Below are positions 1 to 6,804 of a stretch of 22,297 bases of DNA, piece after piece (the stretch's first letter is position 1; the number at the start of each line of letters is the position of its first letter). The position numbers and the translations under genes are program-made. Source of the DNA: a virus; the IMG/VR virus record IMGVR_UViG_3300020380_000300, positions 1-22,297 of that record; one strand, written 5' to 3'. The notes under the pieces were generated by a model. It had not been told where the DNA came from, made no database searches, and worked only from the letters and a program-made list of their open reading frames with translations.

Positions 1-998
1 GACCCTCTGTATTCATCAACATATTCTCTTGCCCAATTTTCATCTTCATATCCGTACAATTCTGACAGTTCTTCAGCACCTTCTTCTTCAAATCTTTCAT
101 CACCGTATTCTTGTCTCAGTACGCCTTCTCTGTAATCATCCCAATCTGCTTCTTCTATACCTGAATCGTCTATATAATCGTTGATGTAATCTTCGTCATC
201 TTCACGTTCGTTGACCCACTCAGCAATGGCATCCTCTATGTAATCATCTACTTTGTAATCATAAAGCCACTCTGTATATTGTTCTGATATGCTATCCCAA
301 TCAACACCTCCGAACTCTTCATCGACTTGATTAAGAGTCATATTGTCTACATCATCATCTACACCTTCTATATTTTCCCAAACAGTTTCTGCCTCCCAGC
401 CACAACGTATTTGTGCATCTAGTGAACTGTTTATTACTTCTTTTCTATTAAAGTTTATTTCGAATAATTTTTCTTCTGCTTCTTTTAAACCCAATCTAGC
501 AAGTCTTTTAATTTTCTTCTTGCCGTCTTTTACAAGTGAAGATAATTTGTTTGCATTTTTCTGTGATAATTTTTTAACTTTTTTATTTTCCTCTAAATCT
601 ACAAACACCTCATCTTTAGGATCTAGTAATTGATATTCGCCCTTTTTATCTTGTACAACAACTTTGTCTGGTTGTGGTTTGTCTCCAACTTTACTGACAA
701 CTTTTCCTAATACTTCGCCTTTTTCATCTTTGTATTCTGCATCTACTTCTAATTCTCCTGTTTTAATAGGAGTAAATTTTGGTTGTTCTTGTTCTGGTTC
801 TTTAACATCAAGTCCGGGTGTTGTTGTTGGACTGCCTAAGTCTTTTTGTGGAGGCGTTTTCTTATCTACTGTTGGACTCTTAGCATTTGCTTTTGCATTT
901 GCTCCTGTTGATTGTTGAGATGTTGGAGTACTTGAACCAGGCTTCATACCATATTCAGTTAGTATAGACTCTATAGTTCTAACGTCTTTAAACTTCAT
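1..998 (-). CDS. Large acidic late protein, C-terminus beyond the window edge
   Basis: An open frame starts at the ATG at 998-996 and runs without a stop to the left edge (at least 332 codons), so the C-terminus is missing. The start overlaps the stop of the gene upstream by one base (TAATG). Residues about 1-15 contain an LTE motif that could be a T4-type prohead-protease site. A Pro/Thr/Gln/Lys-rich, probably disordered stretch follows (about 18-110), then a Lys-rich segment (KKVKKLSQK, DGKKKIKRLARLG), and from about residue 190 a strongly acidic, Tyr/Trp-containing region. I do not recognise a family. The composition and position next to other late genes suggest an internal head, scaffold-like or other virion protein; that is inference. 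Expression is probably from the late promoters to its right. Confidence 0.8.
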   Translation of the reverse strand, partial: MKFKDVRTIESILTEYGMKPGSSTPTSQQSTGANAKANAKSPTVDKKTPPQKDLGSPTTTPGLDVKEPEQEQPKFTPIKTGELEVDAEYKDEKGEVLGKVVSKVGDKPQPDKVVVQDKKGEYQLLDPKDEVFVDLEENKKVKKLSQKNANKLSSLVKDGKKKIKRLARLGLKEAEEKLFEINFNRKEVINSSLDAQIRCGWEAETVWENIEGVDDDVDNMTLNQVDEEFGGVDWDSISEQYTEWLYDYKVDDYIEDAIAEWVNEREDDEDYINDYIDDSGIEEADWDDYREGVLRQEYGDERFEEEGAEELSELYGYEDENWAREYVDEYRG

Positions 999-1303
999 TA
1001 TCTTCTGCCACGCCTTAAATTTGTACTTCTATTTAGACTTCTTAATCTTCTTGATGCTGGATTTAGTCTTTTTGTTCTGTTTGCTTTTCTGCTAATACGT
1101 TTACCCATTCTTGCTTTTGTTCTTTTTAAGGTCATACGTTTTTTCATATTAATAGGTGCTGAACATTGTGAAGGTTTGCTCACAACCCTACCTTTACGTC
1201 TACCGCTAGTACATCTTACGGCACGTTTAATTTTTTTGCCCATCCTACGCCAGACCATTCTGGACTCAAGAATATCTTCGTCACTAATATCTTCGTATCT
1301 CAT
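998..1303 (-). CDS. Very basic late protein, candidate internal head protein
   Basis: The protein has 101 residues and is extremely rich in Arg and Lys (for example KKRMTLKRTKARMGKR at about 53-68). The N-terminus is acidic and contains ILE followed by Ser at residues 11-14, matching the (L/I)xE cleavage pattern of the T4 gp21 prohead protease. From memory it resembles a small basic protein conserved in T4-like cyanophages, whose function I do not know. A DNA-binding or DNA-condensing protein carried inside the head would fit the composition, but this is inferred. Two Cys (in AVRCTSGRR and SQCSAP) are present without a clear zinc motif. The gene begins one base after the upstream stop, with a weak AGG-type ribosome site, and its own stop overlaps the next start. 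Confidence 0.8.
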   Translation of the reverse strand: MRYEDISDEDILESRMVWRRMGKKIKRAVRCTSGRRKGRVVSKPSQCSAPINMKKRMTLKRTKARMGKRISRKANRTKRLNPASRRLRSLNRSTNLRRGRR

Positions 1304-1304
1304 A

Positions 1305-1553
1305 CTAACCTAAAAAATTAACTAATAAACCAATAACTAATGCTACCAATGTTGTAAAACTTGTTCCAACAATAGCAACTAACCAATTTTCCATTTTGTT
1401 CAGTCTGTGCTTGGTATCTTCTTTAAATTCTCTAAGTTCTGTTGTAATACTTTCAATACGCAACATATCCGCAATGATGTGTGCTTCTAAATTATCTTTG
1501 TTAGCATAAACTTGTTGTTCAACTGGTTTTGTTTCTGGTTGTTTGTTCTTCAT
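1305..1553 (-). CDS. Small coiled-coil plus C-terminal membrane segment protein (XhlA/holin-like topology)
   Basis: The ATG at 1553 gives 82 residues and begins just after the upstream gene ends at 1555. The frame stays open further upstream to 1619, but that would overlap the neighbour by 65 bases, so the shorter form is preferred; AGGA lies upstream. Residues about 1-25 are polar. Residues about 25-60 look like an amphipathic helix or coiled coil (LRIESITTELREFKED, HRLNKMEN). Residues about 60-81 form one hydrophobic segment (LVAIVGTSFTTLVALVIGLL). This order resembles XhlA-type proteins, small membrane-associated partners of holins in some phages. Sequence identity to XhlA is not established, so a lysis role is only a possibility. 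The neighbours are late genes, which agrees with late expression. Confidence 0.75.
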   Translation of the reverse strand: MKNKQPETKPVEQQVYANKDNLEAHIIADMLRIESITTELREFKEDTKHRLNKMENWLVAIVGTSFTTLVALVIGLLVNFLG

Positions 1554-1554
1554 A

Positions 1555-1959
1555 TTACAGTAAATCCTGTTTTGTAAATTCCATATTAATACTGCTTTTT
1601 GTATCAACAGTACCGGCATTTAGTACAACGCCGTTTAACTCATCTTGTAGTGTCTCTACTGTGTGAGAACCAGGTTGCTCTGTAGCAAATTTAAAAATAT
1701 ATCCTGCACCTGTTAATGTTGGTGCTCCATAATTTTCTAATACATTTGCACCTACACCATTTAGATATACAGGATTATTCATCACAGTGGGCATTGCCCT
1801 TAATCCTATTACTTGTACTACACTTTCAAAGTCTTTTTGACTATTATTACTGTAGTCTCCTGTAACGGTGATATCTAGTGTTGTAAAAAGTGTAAAAAAT
1901 TCGATGTTTCCTGTAAGGACTTCTACCGAACCCATTGCACCTGCTCTCTGTAAACTCAT
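1555..1959 (-). CDS. Small late virion-type protein conserved in T4-like marine phages
   Basis: The protein has 134 residues and no transmembrane or enzyme motif; it is rich in Thr, Val, Asn and Gly, as expected for a beta-rich structural protein. Distinct stretches (SLQRAGAMGSVEVLTGNIEFF, EFTKQDLL at the end) match my memory of a conserved small protein of unknown function in T4-like cyanophages. The start has a good ribosome site (GGAG about seven bases upstream) and a GATAAATA late box at 1981-1988. A terminator hairpin at 2024-2054 insulates it from the gene upstream. The promoter-gene cassette suggests high late expression, as for a virion component. No tail, head or decoration role can be assigned from sequence alone. 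Confidence 0.8.
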   Translation of the reverse strand: MSLQRAGAMGSVEVLTGNIEFFTLFTTLDITVTGDYSNNSQKDFESVVQVIGLRAMPTVMNNPVYLNGVGANVLENYGAPTLTGAGYIFKFATEQPGSHTVETLQDELNGVVLNAGTVDTKSSINMEFTKQDLL

Positions 1960-1980
1960 GTGTGTCTCCGTATATTGTAC

Positions 1981-1988
1981 TATTTATC
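1981..1988 (-). promoter_or_regulatory. T4-type late promoter box (GATAAATA)
   Basis: The minus strand reads GATAAATA, one base off the T4 late consensus TATAAATA. It lies about 21 bases before the start of the gene at 1555-1959, with GGAGAC as ribosome site between. The terminator hairpin on its other side separates it from the previous gene. Confidence 0.65.
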
Positions 1989-2023
1989 ACTAATACGAAA
2001 TTTTGGGCATAGGAACGACAGCC

Positions 2024-2054
2024 AAAAAAAAGCACACCCGAAGGTGTGCTTTTT
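2024..2054 (-). terminator. Intrinsic terminator with UUCG tetraloop after the gene at 2074
   Basis: On the minus strand GCACACC, TTCG and GGTGTGC form a seven-base-pair stem closed by a C(UUCG)G loop, then eight T. The plus strand has five T after the stem, so the element could stop RNA from both directions. It separates two late cassettes. Confidence 0.85.
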
Positions 2055-2073
2055 AAAAGTTTGTACTTTTAGG

Positions 2074-2406
2074 TTACACTACTCTGTATTCACCTGCTGT
2101 TACAGTTGCGTTTGCACCGTTACCAGTAAGAACTGGTTGGATAGCCGCTAGTAAGTCAGCCGCTGAAGGTTGTCCTTCAACACCAACATGCATGACTGTA
2201 GCAGAAATGCTGTTAATTAAAACTGGAGTACATCTTGTAGATAATGCTTGAACAACTAATTCACCTTTTAATGCGTTACCACTTGAGTAACCAAATTGGC
2301 TAATGTTGTCAGTTCCGTCTACTTCGTCAATGATGAAATGACTTAGTGATCCAATTAATAATTGACTGTTATCAAGTACTGCACCGTTTACTCTTTGTTG
2401 TGCCAT
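2074..2406 (-). CDS. Small late virion-type protein in its own promoter-terminator cassette
   Basis: The ATG at 2406 (MAQQRV) is chosen because AGGAGT lies seven bases upstream. A GTG at 2415 in frame overlaps that ribosome site and is unlikely to be used. The product has 110 residues, with no membrane segment or catalytic motif, and many small and beta-forming residues (ELVVQAL, NSISATVMHVGVEG, GNGANATVTAG). It is a single-gene unit: a perfect TATAAATA late box at 2488-2495, a leader of about 75 bases with possible alternative stems, the gene, then a hairpin terminator at 2024-2054. The start MAQ and overall composition resemble the protein at 2588-2956, but I cannot show homology by eye. 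A minor capsid, decoration or tail role is possible. Confidence 0.78.
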   Translation of the reverse strand: MAQQRVNGAVLDNSQLLIGSLSHFIIDEVDGTDNISQFGYSSGNALKGELVVQALSTRCTPVLINSISATVMHVGVEGQPSAADLLAAIQPVLTGNGANATVTAGEYRVV

Positions 2407-2428
2407 GATAAACACTCCTAATCTTTAA

Positions 2429-2485
2429 GTATATCGTGGTCTAGTAACCACCGCCGTTATTTTGTGTGATATACTATTGGTTACT
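2429..2485 (-). promoter_or_regulatory. Leader with competing stems before the late gene at 2074
   Basis: Three inverted repeats share this leader: GTATATC (2429-2435) with GATATAC (2468-2474), GTGGT (2436-2440) with ACCAC (2447-2451), and AGTAACCA (2443-2450) with TGGTTACT (2478-2485). The first two can form together; the third excludes the second and crosses the first. Alternative folds might control access to the ribosome site at about 2413-2419, which is inference. Confidence 0.4.
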
Positions 2486-2487
2486 TT

Positions 2488-2495
2488 TATTTATA
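2488..2495 (-). promoter_or_regulatory. T4-type late promoter box (TATAAATA)
   Basis: The minus strand reads the perfect T4 late box TATAAATA. The expected start point, about six bases after it, gives a leader of roughly 75 bases before the gene at 2074-2406. T4 late boxes are read by gp55-type sigma with gp33 and the sliding clamp; those genes are not in this window. Confidence 0.75.
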
Positions 2496-2536
2496 CAAAA
2501 TTTAGTGAAATATAATACTTTGAAAAAGTTAAAGTC

Positions 2537-2562
2537 AAAAAAAAGCACACCCTAAGGTGTGC
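2537..2562 (-). terminator. Intrinsic terminator after the gene at 2588, same stem as the previous one
   Basis: The minus strand has GCACACC, a TTAG loop, GGTGTGC and then eight T. The stem is identical to that at 2032-2049, with only the loop different, which suggests a copied terminator or strong selection for this stem. Confidence 0.85.
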
Positions 2563-2587
2563 TTCTTTCTGTTTAATAAGTTAAAAC

Positions 2588-2956
2588 TTATAGGACAAAT
2601 GCGGCAACTGTTGCTGATGCTAAGTTTACACCGTCAACTGTTCCTAATGCTTGTACTACGTCTTCTAAGTGAGCCGCTAAGGTTTCACTGTTAGATCCGT
2701 CATAAGTGTCAGTTCCGTGTTCGCCTTCAAATATAATTTTAAGACCTTGTCCTGTTCCACCAGTGTCATCTACTGCACCGATAGCCAAAGGTGTTAAACC
2801 TTCGTTTTGGATTGCCTTCATAACTACATCTACTGTGCTACCAACAGCCAATTTTGCTGAAACGTCAGCACCAAAGTCTAATTGGATTCCTGCGAATACC
2901 TTTCCACCTACGTGTCCTGCGGCAACTGCCGCGCCTGCGTTTTGAGTCTGTGCCAT
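2588..2956 (-). CDS. Small Ala/Gly/Val-rich late virion-type protein
   Basis: The protein has 122 residues and starts MAQTQNAGAAVAAGHVGG. It is rich in Ala, Gly, Val and Asp, with no Cys and no catalytic motif. AGGAGAAT lies upstream of the ATG. The gene forms a single-gene late unit: GATAAATA at 3003-3010, a short leader with a GAGGC-GTAT-GCCTC hairpin near its 5' end, the coding region, then a hairpin and T-run terminator at 2537-2562. The balance of acidic and small residues and likely strong late expression suit an abundant structural or decoration-like protein, but no family is recognised. It follows the same cassette plan as the gene at 2074-2406. Confidence 0.78.
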   Translation of the reverse strand: MAQTQNAGAAVAAGHVGGKVFAGIQLDFGADVSAKLAVGSTVDVVMKAIQNEGLTPLAIGAVDDTGGTGQGLKIIFEGEHGTDTYDGSNSETLAAHLEDVVQALGTVDGVNLASATVAAFVL

Positions 2957-2977
2957 TTTAATTCTCCTAATAATGGT

Positions 2978-2991
2978 GAGGCGTATGCCTC
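2978..2991 (-). promoter_or_regulatory. 5' leader hairpin of the late gene at 2588-2956
   Basis: GAGGC and GCCTC flank a four-base loop (GTAT on plus), giving a five-base-pair stem near the expected 5' end of the late transcript from 3003-3010. A hairpin at the start of a phage mRNA can protect it from decay. The stem is short, so this is a modest call. Confidence 0.45.
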
Positions 2992-3002
2992 TTCGTTAAT
3001 AT

Positions 3003-3010
3003 TATTTATC
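3003..3010 (-). promoter_or_regulatory. T4-type late promoter box (GATAAATA)
   Basis: The minus strand reads GATAAATA about 47 bases before the start of the gene at 2588-2956. The leader contains a small hairpin and an AGGAG ribosome site, in line with a complete late promoter unit. Confidence 0.65.
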
Positions 3011-3049
3011 TAAAAGGGAGTTTTTTTGATGTTTTATTTGTGAAAAATA

Positions 3050-3592
3050 TTAGCCTAATCGACCTTTTCTATCTGGCAAACCTCTGCCTGCAATAATATT
3101 TCCTACTGATTGACCTATTTTACTGCCCATTTGTCTGCCTGATTTTGCTTGTTTTACGCCTGGAATTTTGTTTACAATATCTGGAATGTCAATTTTTATA
3201 TCAGAATCTGCTTTGTTTCTATGAGTAGATTGATTCCACCCTCTTTTTAATTTAGTTTCAGGTCGTTCATATCCCATGTTAGCACTTGAAAAGTTTCTAC
3301 CTGTATCGTCGTCATCACTGTCTTTGCTTTTAACTTTGCCGTCAGTCCATTGCTTTAATGCGTCTTTAACTGCTTTACCTATTGTCATACTAGGAGGTCC
3401 GGATAGATATAACCCTCTAGCAATCATTTGAATTTGTGCAGTAGGTACGTTTACGAACTGAGGTATCCTAGATCCAACAGGTCCTATTTCGTCATCAAGT
3501 TCTTGTGCGACTTCATCGTTAAGTTCTTGGCCTCTAATTTTTCTAGGCTTACCGTCATCTTGAACTTCATTTATGATATCATTTATTAACAT
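3050..3592 (-). CDS. Late protein with capsid-targeting-like N-terminus
   Basis: The protein has 180 residues. It starts MLINDIINEVQDD, almost the same as MIINDIILENPAR at the start of the protein encoded at 5676-6803, although the rest of the two proteins looks unrelated. INE at residues 7-9 fits the (L/I)xE prohead-protease pattern. Residues about 10-85 are mixed, residues about 85-130 are polar, basic and probably disordered, and the C-terminus is Gly/Arg/Lys-rich (GRQMGSKIGQSVGN, RGLPDRKGRLG). A perfect TATAAATA box (3598-3605) ends five bases before the ATG and there is no Shine-Dalgarno sequence, so the mRNA may be leaderless. I infer an internal head protein; no family is recognised. 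Confidence 0.75.
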   Translation of the reverse strand: MLINDIINEVQDDGKPRKIRGQELNDEVAQELDDEIGPVGSRIPQFVNVPTAQIQMIARGLYLSGPPSMTIGKAVKDALKQWTDGKVKSKDSDDDDTGRNFSSANMGYERPETKLKRGWNQSTHRNKADSDIKIDIPDIVNKIPGVKQAKSGRQMGSKIGQSVGNIIAGRGLPDRKGRLG

Positions 3593-3597
3593 AACTG

Positions 3598-3605
3598 TAT
3601 TTATA
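3598..3605 (-). promoter_or_regulatory. T4-type late promoter box ending five bases before ATG
   Basis: The minus strand reads TATAAATA, then CAGTT, then the ATG of the gene at 3050-3592. With a normal late start point about six bases after the box, transcription would begin at or beside the ATG, giving an mRNA without a leader. No Shine-Dalgarno sequence is present. Confidence 0.72.
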
Positions 3606-4389
3606 CCTGTTTACGTCTACCACTAGCCCAATAACCTGCTATTGCGCCTATGCCTGCTCCTGTTCTACTACTTAATTTGTTCCTAGTAAGTTTAGGAATA
3701 ACTTTACTTCCAACATAAGCACCGGCGGCAGTACCAACGGCTGTTTTAGCCAAACTTCTATCTGACTTAGGAGCATTACTAAACTTTCTTTCTCGTTTCA
3801 TTGCAACTAAATGCTGATAATTTTCACTACCTCTGCCTTTTATTCTTAACTGTTGTAATAATTTTGATACAACTAATTGCTTTTGGCTGTATTTTAAATC
3901 TTTCCAATCAATAATCAAACGTCTTAACTGCTTGTACAATGCAGTTTTTATTTGTAATTGGTTTTCCAAACGTATAAAGAAAGCAGATGCTTCACTTTTG
4001 CCTGGCTCTATTGTAGCCATCTTCTTTAAAAAGTTATAGTATCTTCTATTTTGAAAATTTAAACTGTTTAAAAATGCTTCATCTTTCTTTTTGATGTTTA
4101 AACTTTTATAATCAGGATGGTCAACTGCAAATGCCAACATGTATAAATCTGTTGAAGTGGTTCTAAATACTGCAAAAGGTCCAAACTGTACTGTTTTTCT
4201 TGCAACTGCTACTGCATAATCTCTTTGCTCTTTATCATACACAAACATCAACAACATTAAAGTATTCAAATACAATAAGTCTGCAATAGTTCTGCCTGTT
4301 AAATTTCCAAATTGACTTGTATATCTAAAAAGTCTACTTTCACTTATCTCTTGGTCAATTAATTGAAAATCAAATTCGTACTGTGACAC
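3601..4389 (-). CDS. Late protein with C-terminal glycine-zipper-like segment
   Basis: I choose the GTG at 4389 (MSQYEFDF, 262 residues) because AGGAG lies six bases upstream; a TTG at 4416 in frame would overlap the neighbouring gene and has no comparable site. Residues 15-18 read ISES, another (L/I)xE-Ser site. The middle (about 25-200) is helical and basic, with LLYLNTLMLLMFVYD near residue 40 as a hydrophobic patch. Residues about 210-255 have small-residue repeats (TAVGTAAGAYVGSK, GAGIGAIAGYWASG) typical of glycine-zipper helices that insert in or associate with membranes. Such a protein, if carried in the head, could be ejected and act at the cell membrane, but this is speculation. The gene begins two bases after the upstream stop. 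Confidence 0.75.
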   Translation of the reverse strand: MSQYEFDFQLIDQEISESRLFRYTSQFGNLTGRTIADLLYLNTLMLLMFVYDKEQRDYAVAVARKTVQFGPFAVFRTTSTDLYMLAFAVDHPDYKSLNIKKKDEAFLNSLNFQNRRYYNFLKKMATIEPGKSEASAFFIRLENQLQIKTALYKQLRRLIIDWKDLKYSQKQLVVSKLLQQLRIKGRGSENYQHLVAMKRERKFSNAPKSDRSLAKTAVGTAAGAYVGSKVIPKLTRNKLSSRTGAGIGAIAGYWASGRRKQV

Positions 4390-4390
4390 T

Positions 4391-5674
4391 TTATGCTCCT
4401 GGTCTTCCTGTTCCAAAGTTTAATCTACTAAACTCTAATCTATCTACAAGTTTGAGTGCGTTGCCCATTCTGTCTACAGCAACAAATCCTTCTTCGCCTG
4501 TAACTTCGAAACCTTTTTCTGTTTCTACAAATGTACCTATTTGTCTAATCTGTTCTAGTTTTTTAACTAATTTTACTTTTGCTTCTATAATTTTTAAATA
4601 CAAATCATATACAGCAACAATTCCAGGTACATGTTCTTTTATAAATTTTACACCTGCAACCATATCTCCTGTTGCTTGGTCTATTTTGTTTTGTGTTTTA
4701 TAATTATCTATCTTTTTAGTCATAAATTCAATATATTTTTGCACAAAGCCTGAAGCAAATTTTGTAGGCTCATCAAATTGTCCTGCTCTAACTTGATTGT
4801 TCACATGTGCTTTTAATTGTTGTAAAAAATCTTTACCGATTAAATCATTGCCTTTTTCTAACCAACTAAATGTTTCTGCATCTATGCTTTTCATGTAATT
4901 ACTTGCTTCTGTAATTGCACTCATTATGTCTTGACTTTCTGATTTTGTTAGTGTTACAGTACCACTTAAATCTTTAATAATTGCATCTCTGTGCCAAACA
5001 CCATTTGCTTGTCCTAACACACTACTATCAAAACCAAACTTGGCTTCTGTGTCAGCAAGTGTAGGGCCTCCTACATATTCTGTGTGCCAAACTATGCCAA
5101 AGCCTGCACTACTTATTTGTTTACCCATATCGCTGTCTTTGGGTACTGCATAAGTTATTGTGTTTGGTTTGAAGACAATATGTTCTTCTCCATCTATGGT
5201 TGCTGTTCTAATATCATCGCCTGTAAACAACATATCACCTTGTGCAACTGTGTCCCAATTCAATCTCTTTAAAAAGTTTAATGCAAGTTTTAATTTTTCT
5301 CTTAAACCACTACCGTCTTTGTCGCCTACATCTGCATGATTTATATCGATGTCTTTATTTGTAAAATTAATTTTAGGTTTTTTTGCAAATACTCCTTTAG
5401 TACCTACAAAAAATTTCTTTGTTTCAGGATCTTTACCTGCTATAATGGCTGGAGCACCATCCCATTTTGTTGTCATTGATACTGGAGTACTTGTATTGCC
5501 TTCAAGCATTTCATGTAGACTGTATAGATAATCTACTGCTTCTTTGGCTCCATCAAAACCTTTATTGAAAATATTATCTTCTAAATGTTCTAAATGTGTA
5601 TTCTTTGCTTCGTCAAGTACACTTTCGGTTAGCAGTTGAGTTACCAAAGGTTTTGATATCTCTAGGAACTTCAT
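4391..5674 (-). CDS. KxDG nucleotidyltransferase-like protein (DUF6267-like)
   Basis: The protein has 427 residues. Residues 70-75 read KWDGAP, matching motif I (KxDG) of the DNA/RNA ligase and capping-enzyme superfamily, where Lys binds AMP or GMP covalently. Further possible parts are GTKGVF at about 91-96, QGDMLFTGDD at about 145-154 (motif III-like) and HIVFKPN at about 166-172 (motif V-like). From memory it corresponds to a protein widespread in T4-like marine phages and listed as DUF6267. The C-terminal third is helical and Lys-rich. The N-terminus contains LTE-Ser (15-18) and LDE-Ala (20-23), possible prohead-protease sites, so the protein might be packaged in the head. Ligase activity is not shown. 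The start lies one base after the upstream gene's stop. Confidence 0.72.
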   Translation of the reverse strand: MKFLEISKPLVTQLLTESVLDEAKNTHLEHLEDNIFNKGFDGAKEAVDYLYSLHEMLEGNTSTPVSMTTKWDGAPAIIAGKDPETKKFFVGTKGVFAKKPKINFTNKDIDINHADVGDKDGSGLREKLKLALNFLKRLNWDTVAQGDMLFTGDDIRTATIDGEEHIVFKPNTITYAVPKDSDMGKQISSAGFGIVWHTEYVGGPTLADTEAKFGFDSSVLGQANGVWHRDAIIKDLSGTVTLTKSESQDIMSAITEASNYMKSIDAETFSWLEKGNDLIGKDFLQQLKAHVNNQVRAGQFDEPTKFASGFVQKYIEFMTKKIDNYKTQNKIDQATGDMVAGVKFIKEHVPGIVAVYDLYLKIIEAKVKLVKKLEQIRQIGTFVETEKGFEVTGEEGFVAVDRMGNALKLVDRLEFSRLNFGTGRPGA

Positions 5675-5675
5675 T

Positions 5676-6803
5676 TTAAATACCTGCTAAATTCTTTAAG
5701 TTCTCTATCTCTACTGCTTCGTTGATTACTTTTGTAGGTATAAGCAACACGTCATCACTTGCGTTTTCTGAAAGTACAACTTTGTATCCTAAATCTTCCC
5801 AAGTCATGTTCCAATATTCTAACACTTTGTTCATAAATTCAAAGGCTTCCATTCTCATTGCTCTTGCCTTTTGAACAAACTGTGAATACCATTGTGGGTT
5901 TGCTTTGTTTAATCCACTTGCTTTTAGCATAGGTCCCATAGCATCCACATACACATCAACATTTACATTCTTGGCTTGTTGTGCCTGTAAGTTTTTAAGC
6001 AATTCTTCTGCCGCGGCAATCTTATCATCTACTGATGCAGATTTATCTAAGATTTTCTTTTTATGGATATCTAAATCAAATGCTTTAGCCATTCTATTTA
6101 CATCTTTTCTAGGCTCTGCTACTTTAGGTCTCATAGCACCTAAGGCTTTTGAACCTAATCTACCTAATGCCGCTCCGGCTACTGCACCTGCTTTTTCTGT
6201 GCCTGTTGCTTCTGGGTCTGCCATAGTCTTACTTGCTAAAGGTCCGCCCATTGCCTGAACTGCTCTGTCTTTCATTTTATCCATTGTGCTTTGTGTTGGT
6301 GCAACACCTTTTGCGATTGCCATTAAGTCTTGTGAAAGTTGGTCTTTGTCTCTAAGTGGATATGTGCCAGGCATATTTGTAATGCCAGGTGTTTGACCTT
6401 TTTCATCAGCAATATCTTTAAATGGCAAAAATTGTCCTGGTTCAGGTTTTTTACCTGTTTTGATATCTACATTTTGCCAAGCCCATTTACCTGACTTTTC
6501 ATCTTGTTGATATTGATAAAACATTCCTGTTGGATCTGCAACAACACCCATGTTAATTCCTTTCATTTGGGCTTTGTCTTGTGCATACTGACCTATTACG
6601 CCAGTCTTTTTAGCACCAGCCTGTCTGCCTGCAGTTTGTTTATCAATTTGTGCCTGCCTTCTTTTTTGTCTTGCCATGTCGGCAAATCTACCGGACGCCA
6701 TTTGGTCACTAGGAAGGACACCACCTGCGTCGGCTACACCTTTTTTGTATTGGTTTACGGCATCACGAGCAGGATTTTCTAATATAATATCATTAATAAT
6801 CAT
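5676..6803 (-). CDS. Late protein with capsid-targeting-like N-terminus, Ala/Lys/Gln-rich
   Basis: The protein has 375 residues. Its start, MIINDIILENPAR, shares the M(I/L)INDII-x-E pattern with the gene at 3050-3592, and ILE at 7-9 fits a prohead-protease site. Residues about 40-130 are polar and rich in Gln, Lys, Gly and Asp, with MFYQYQQDEKSGKWAWQ at about 94-110. Residues about 195-220 contain an Ala/Gly run (EKAGAVAGAALGRLGSKALG), followed by helical segments (KIAAAEELLKNLQAQQAK) and an aromatic acidic tail. No enzyme motif is recognised. A ribosome site is AGAGA just before the ATG, and the gene begins one base after the preceding stop. I infer an internal head or other virion protein that may be cleaved during maturation. 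Confidence 0.75.
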   Translation of the reverse strand: MIINDIILENPARDAVNQYKKGVADAGGVLPSDQMASGRFADMARQKRRQAQIDKQTAGRQAGAKKTGVIGQYAQDKAQMKGINMGVVADPTGMFYQYQQDEKSGKWAWQNVDIKTGKKPEPGQFLPFKDIADEKGQTPGITNMPGTYPLRDKDQLSQDLMAIAKGVAPTQSTMDKMKDRAVQAMGGPLASKTMADPEATGTEKAGAVAGAALGRLGSKALGAMRPKVAEPRKDVNRMAKAFDLDIHKKKILDKSASVDDKIAAAEELLKNLQAQQAKNVNVDVYVDAMGPMLKASGLNKANPQWYSQFVQKARAMRMEAFEFMNKVLEYWNMTWEDLGYKVVLSENASDDVLLIPTKVINEAVEIENLKNLAGI

Positions 6804-6804
6804 T

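Noticed and set aside
343-918. Two plus-strand open frames opposite the acidic late gene
   Set aside because: Both are Ser/Phe-rich shadows of the minus-strand frame that runs unbroken from 998 to the edge.
1553-1619. Upstream start at 1619 for the coiled-coil/TM protein
   Set aside because: It would overlap 65 bases of the previous gene; the ATG at 1553 fits the junction and leaves the membrane segment intact.
4389-4416. TTG start at 4416 for the glycine-zipper protein
   Set aside because: It would overlap the upstream gene by 26 bases without a ribosome site; the GTG at 4389 has AGGAG six bases upstream.
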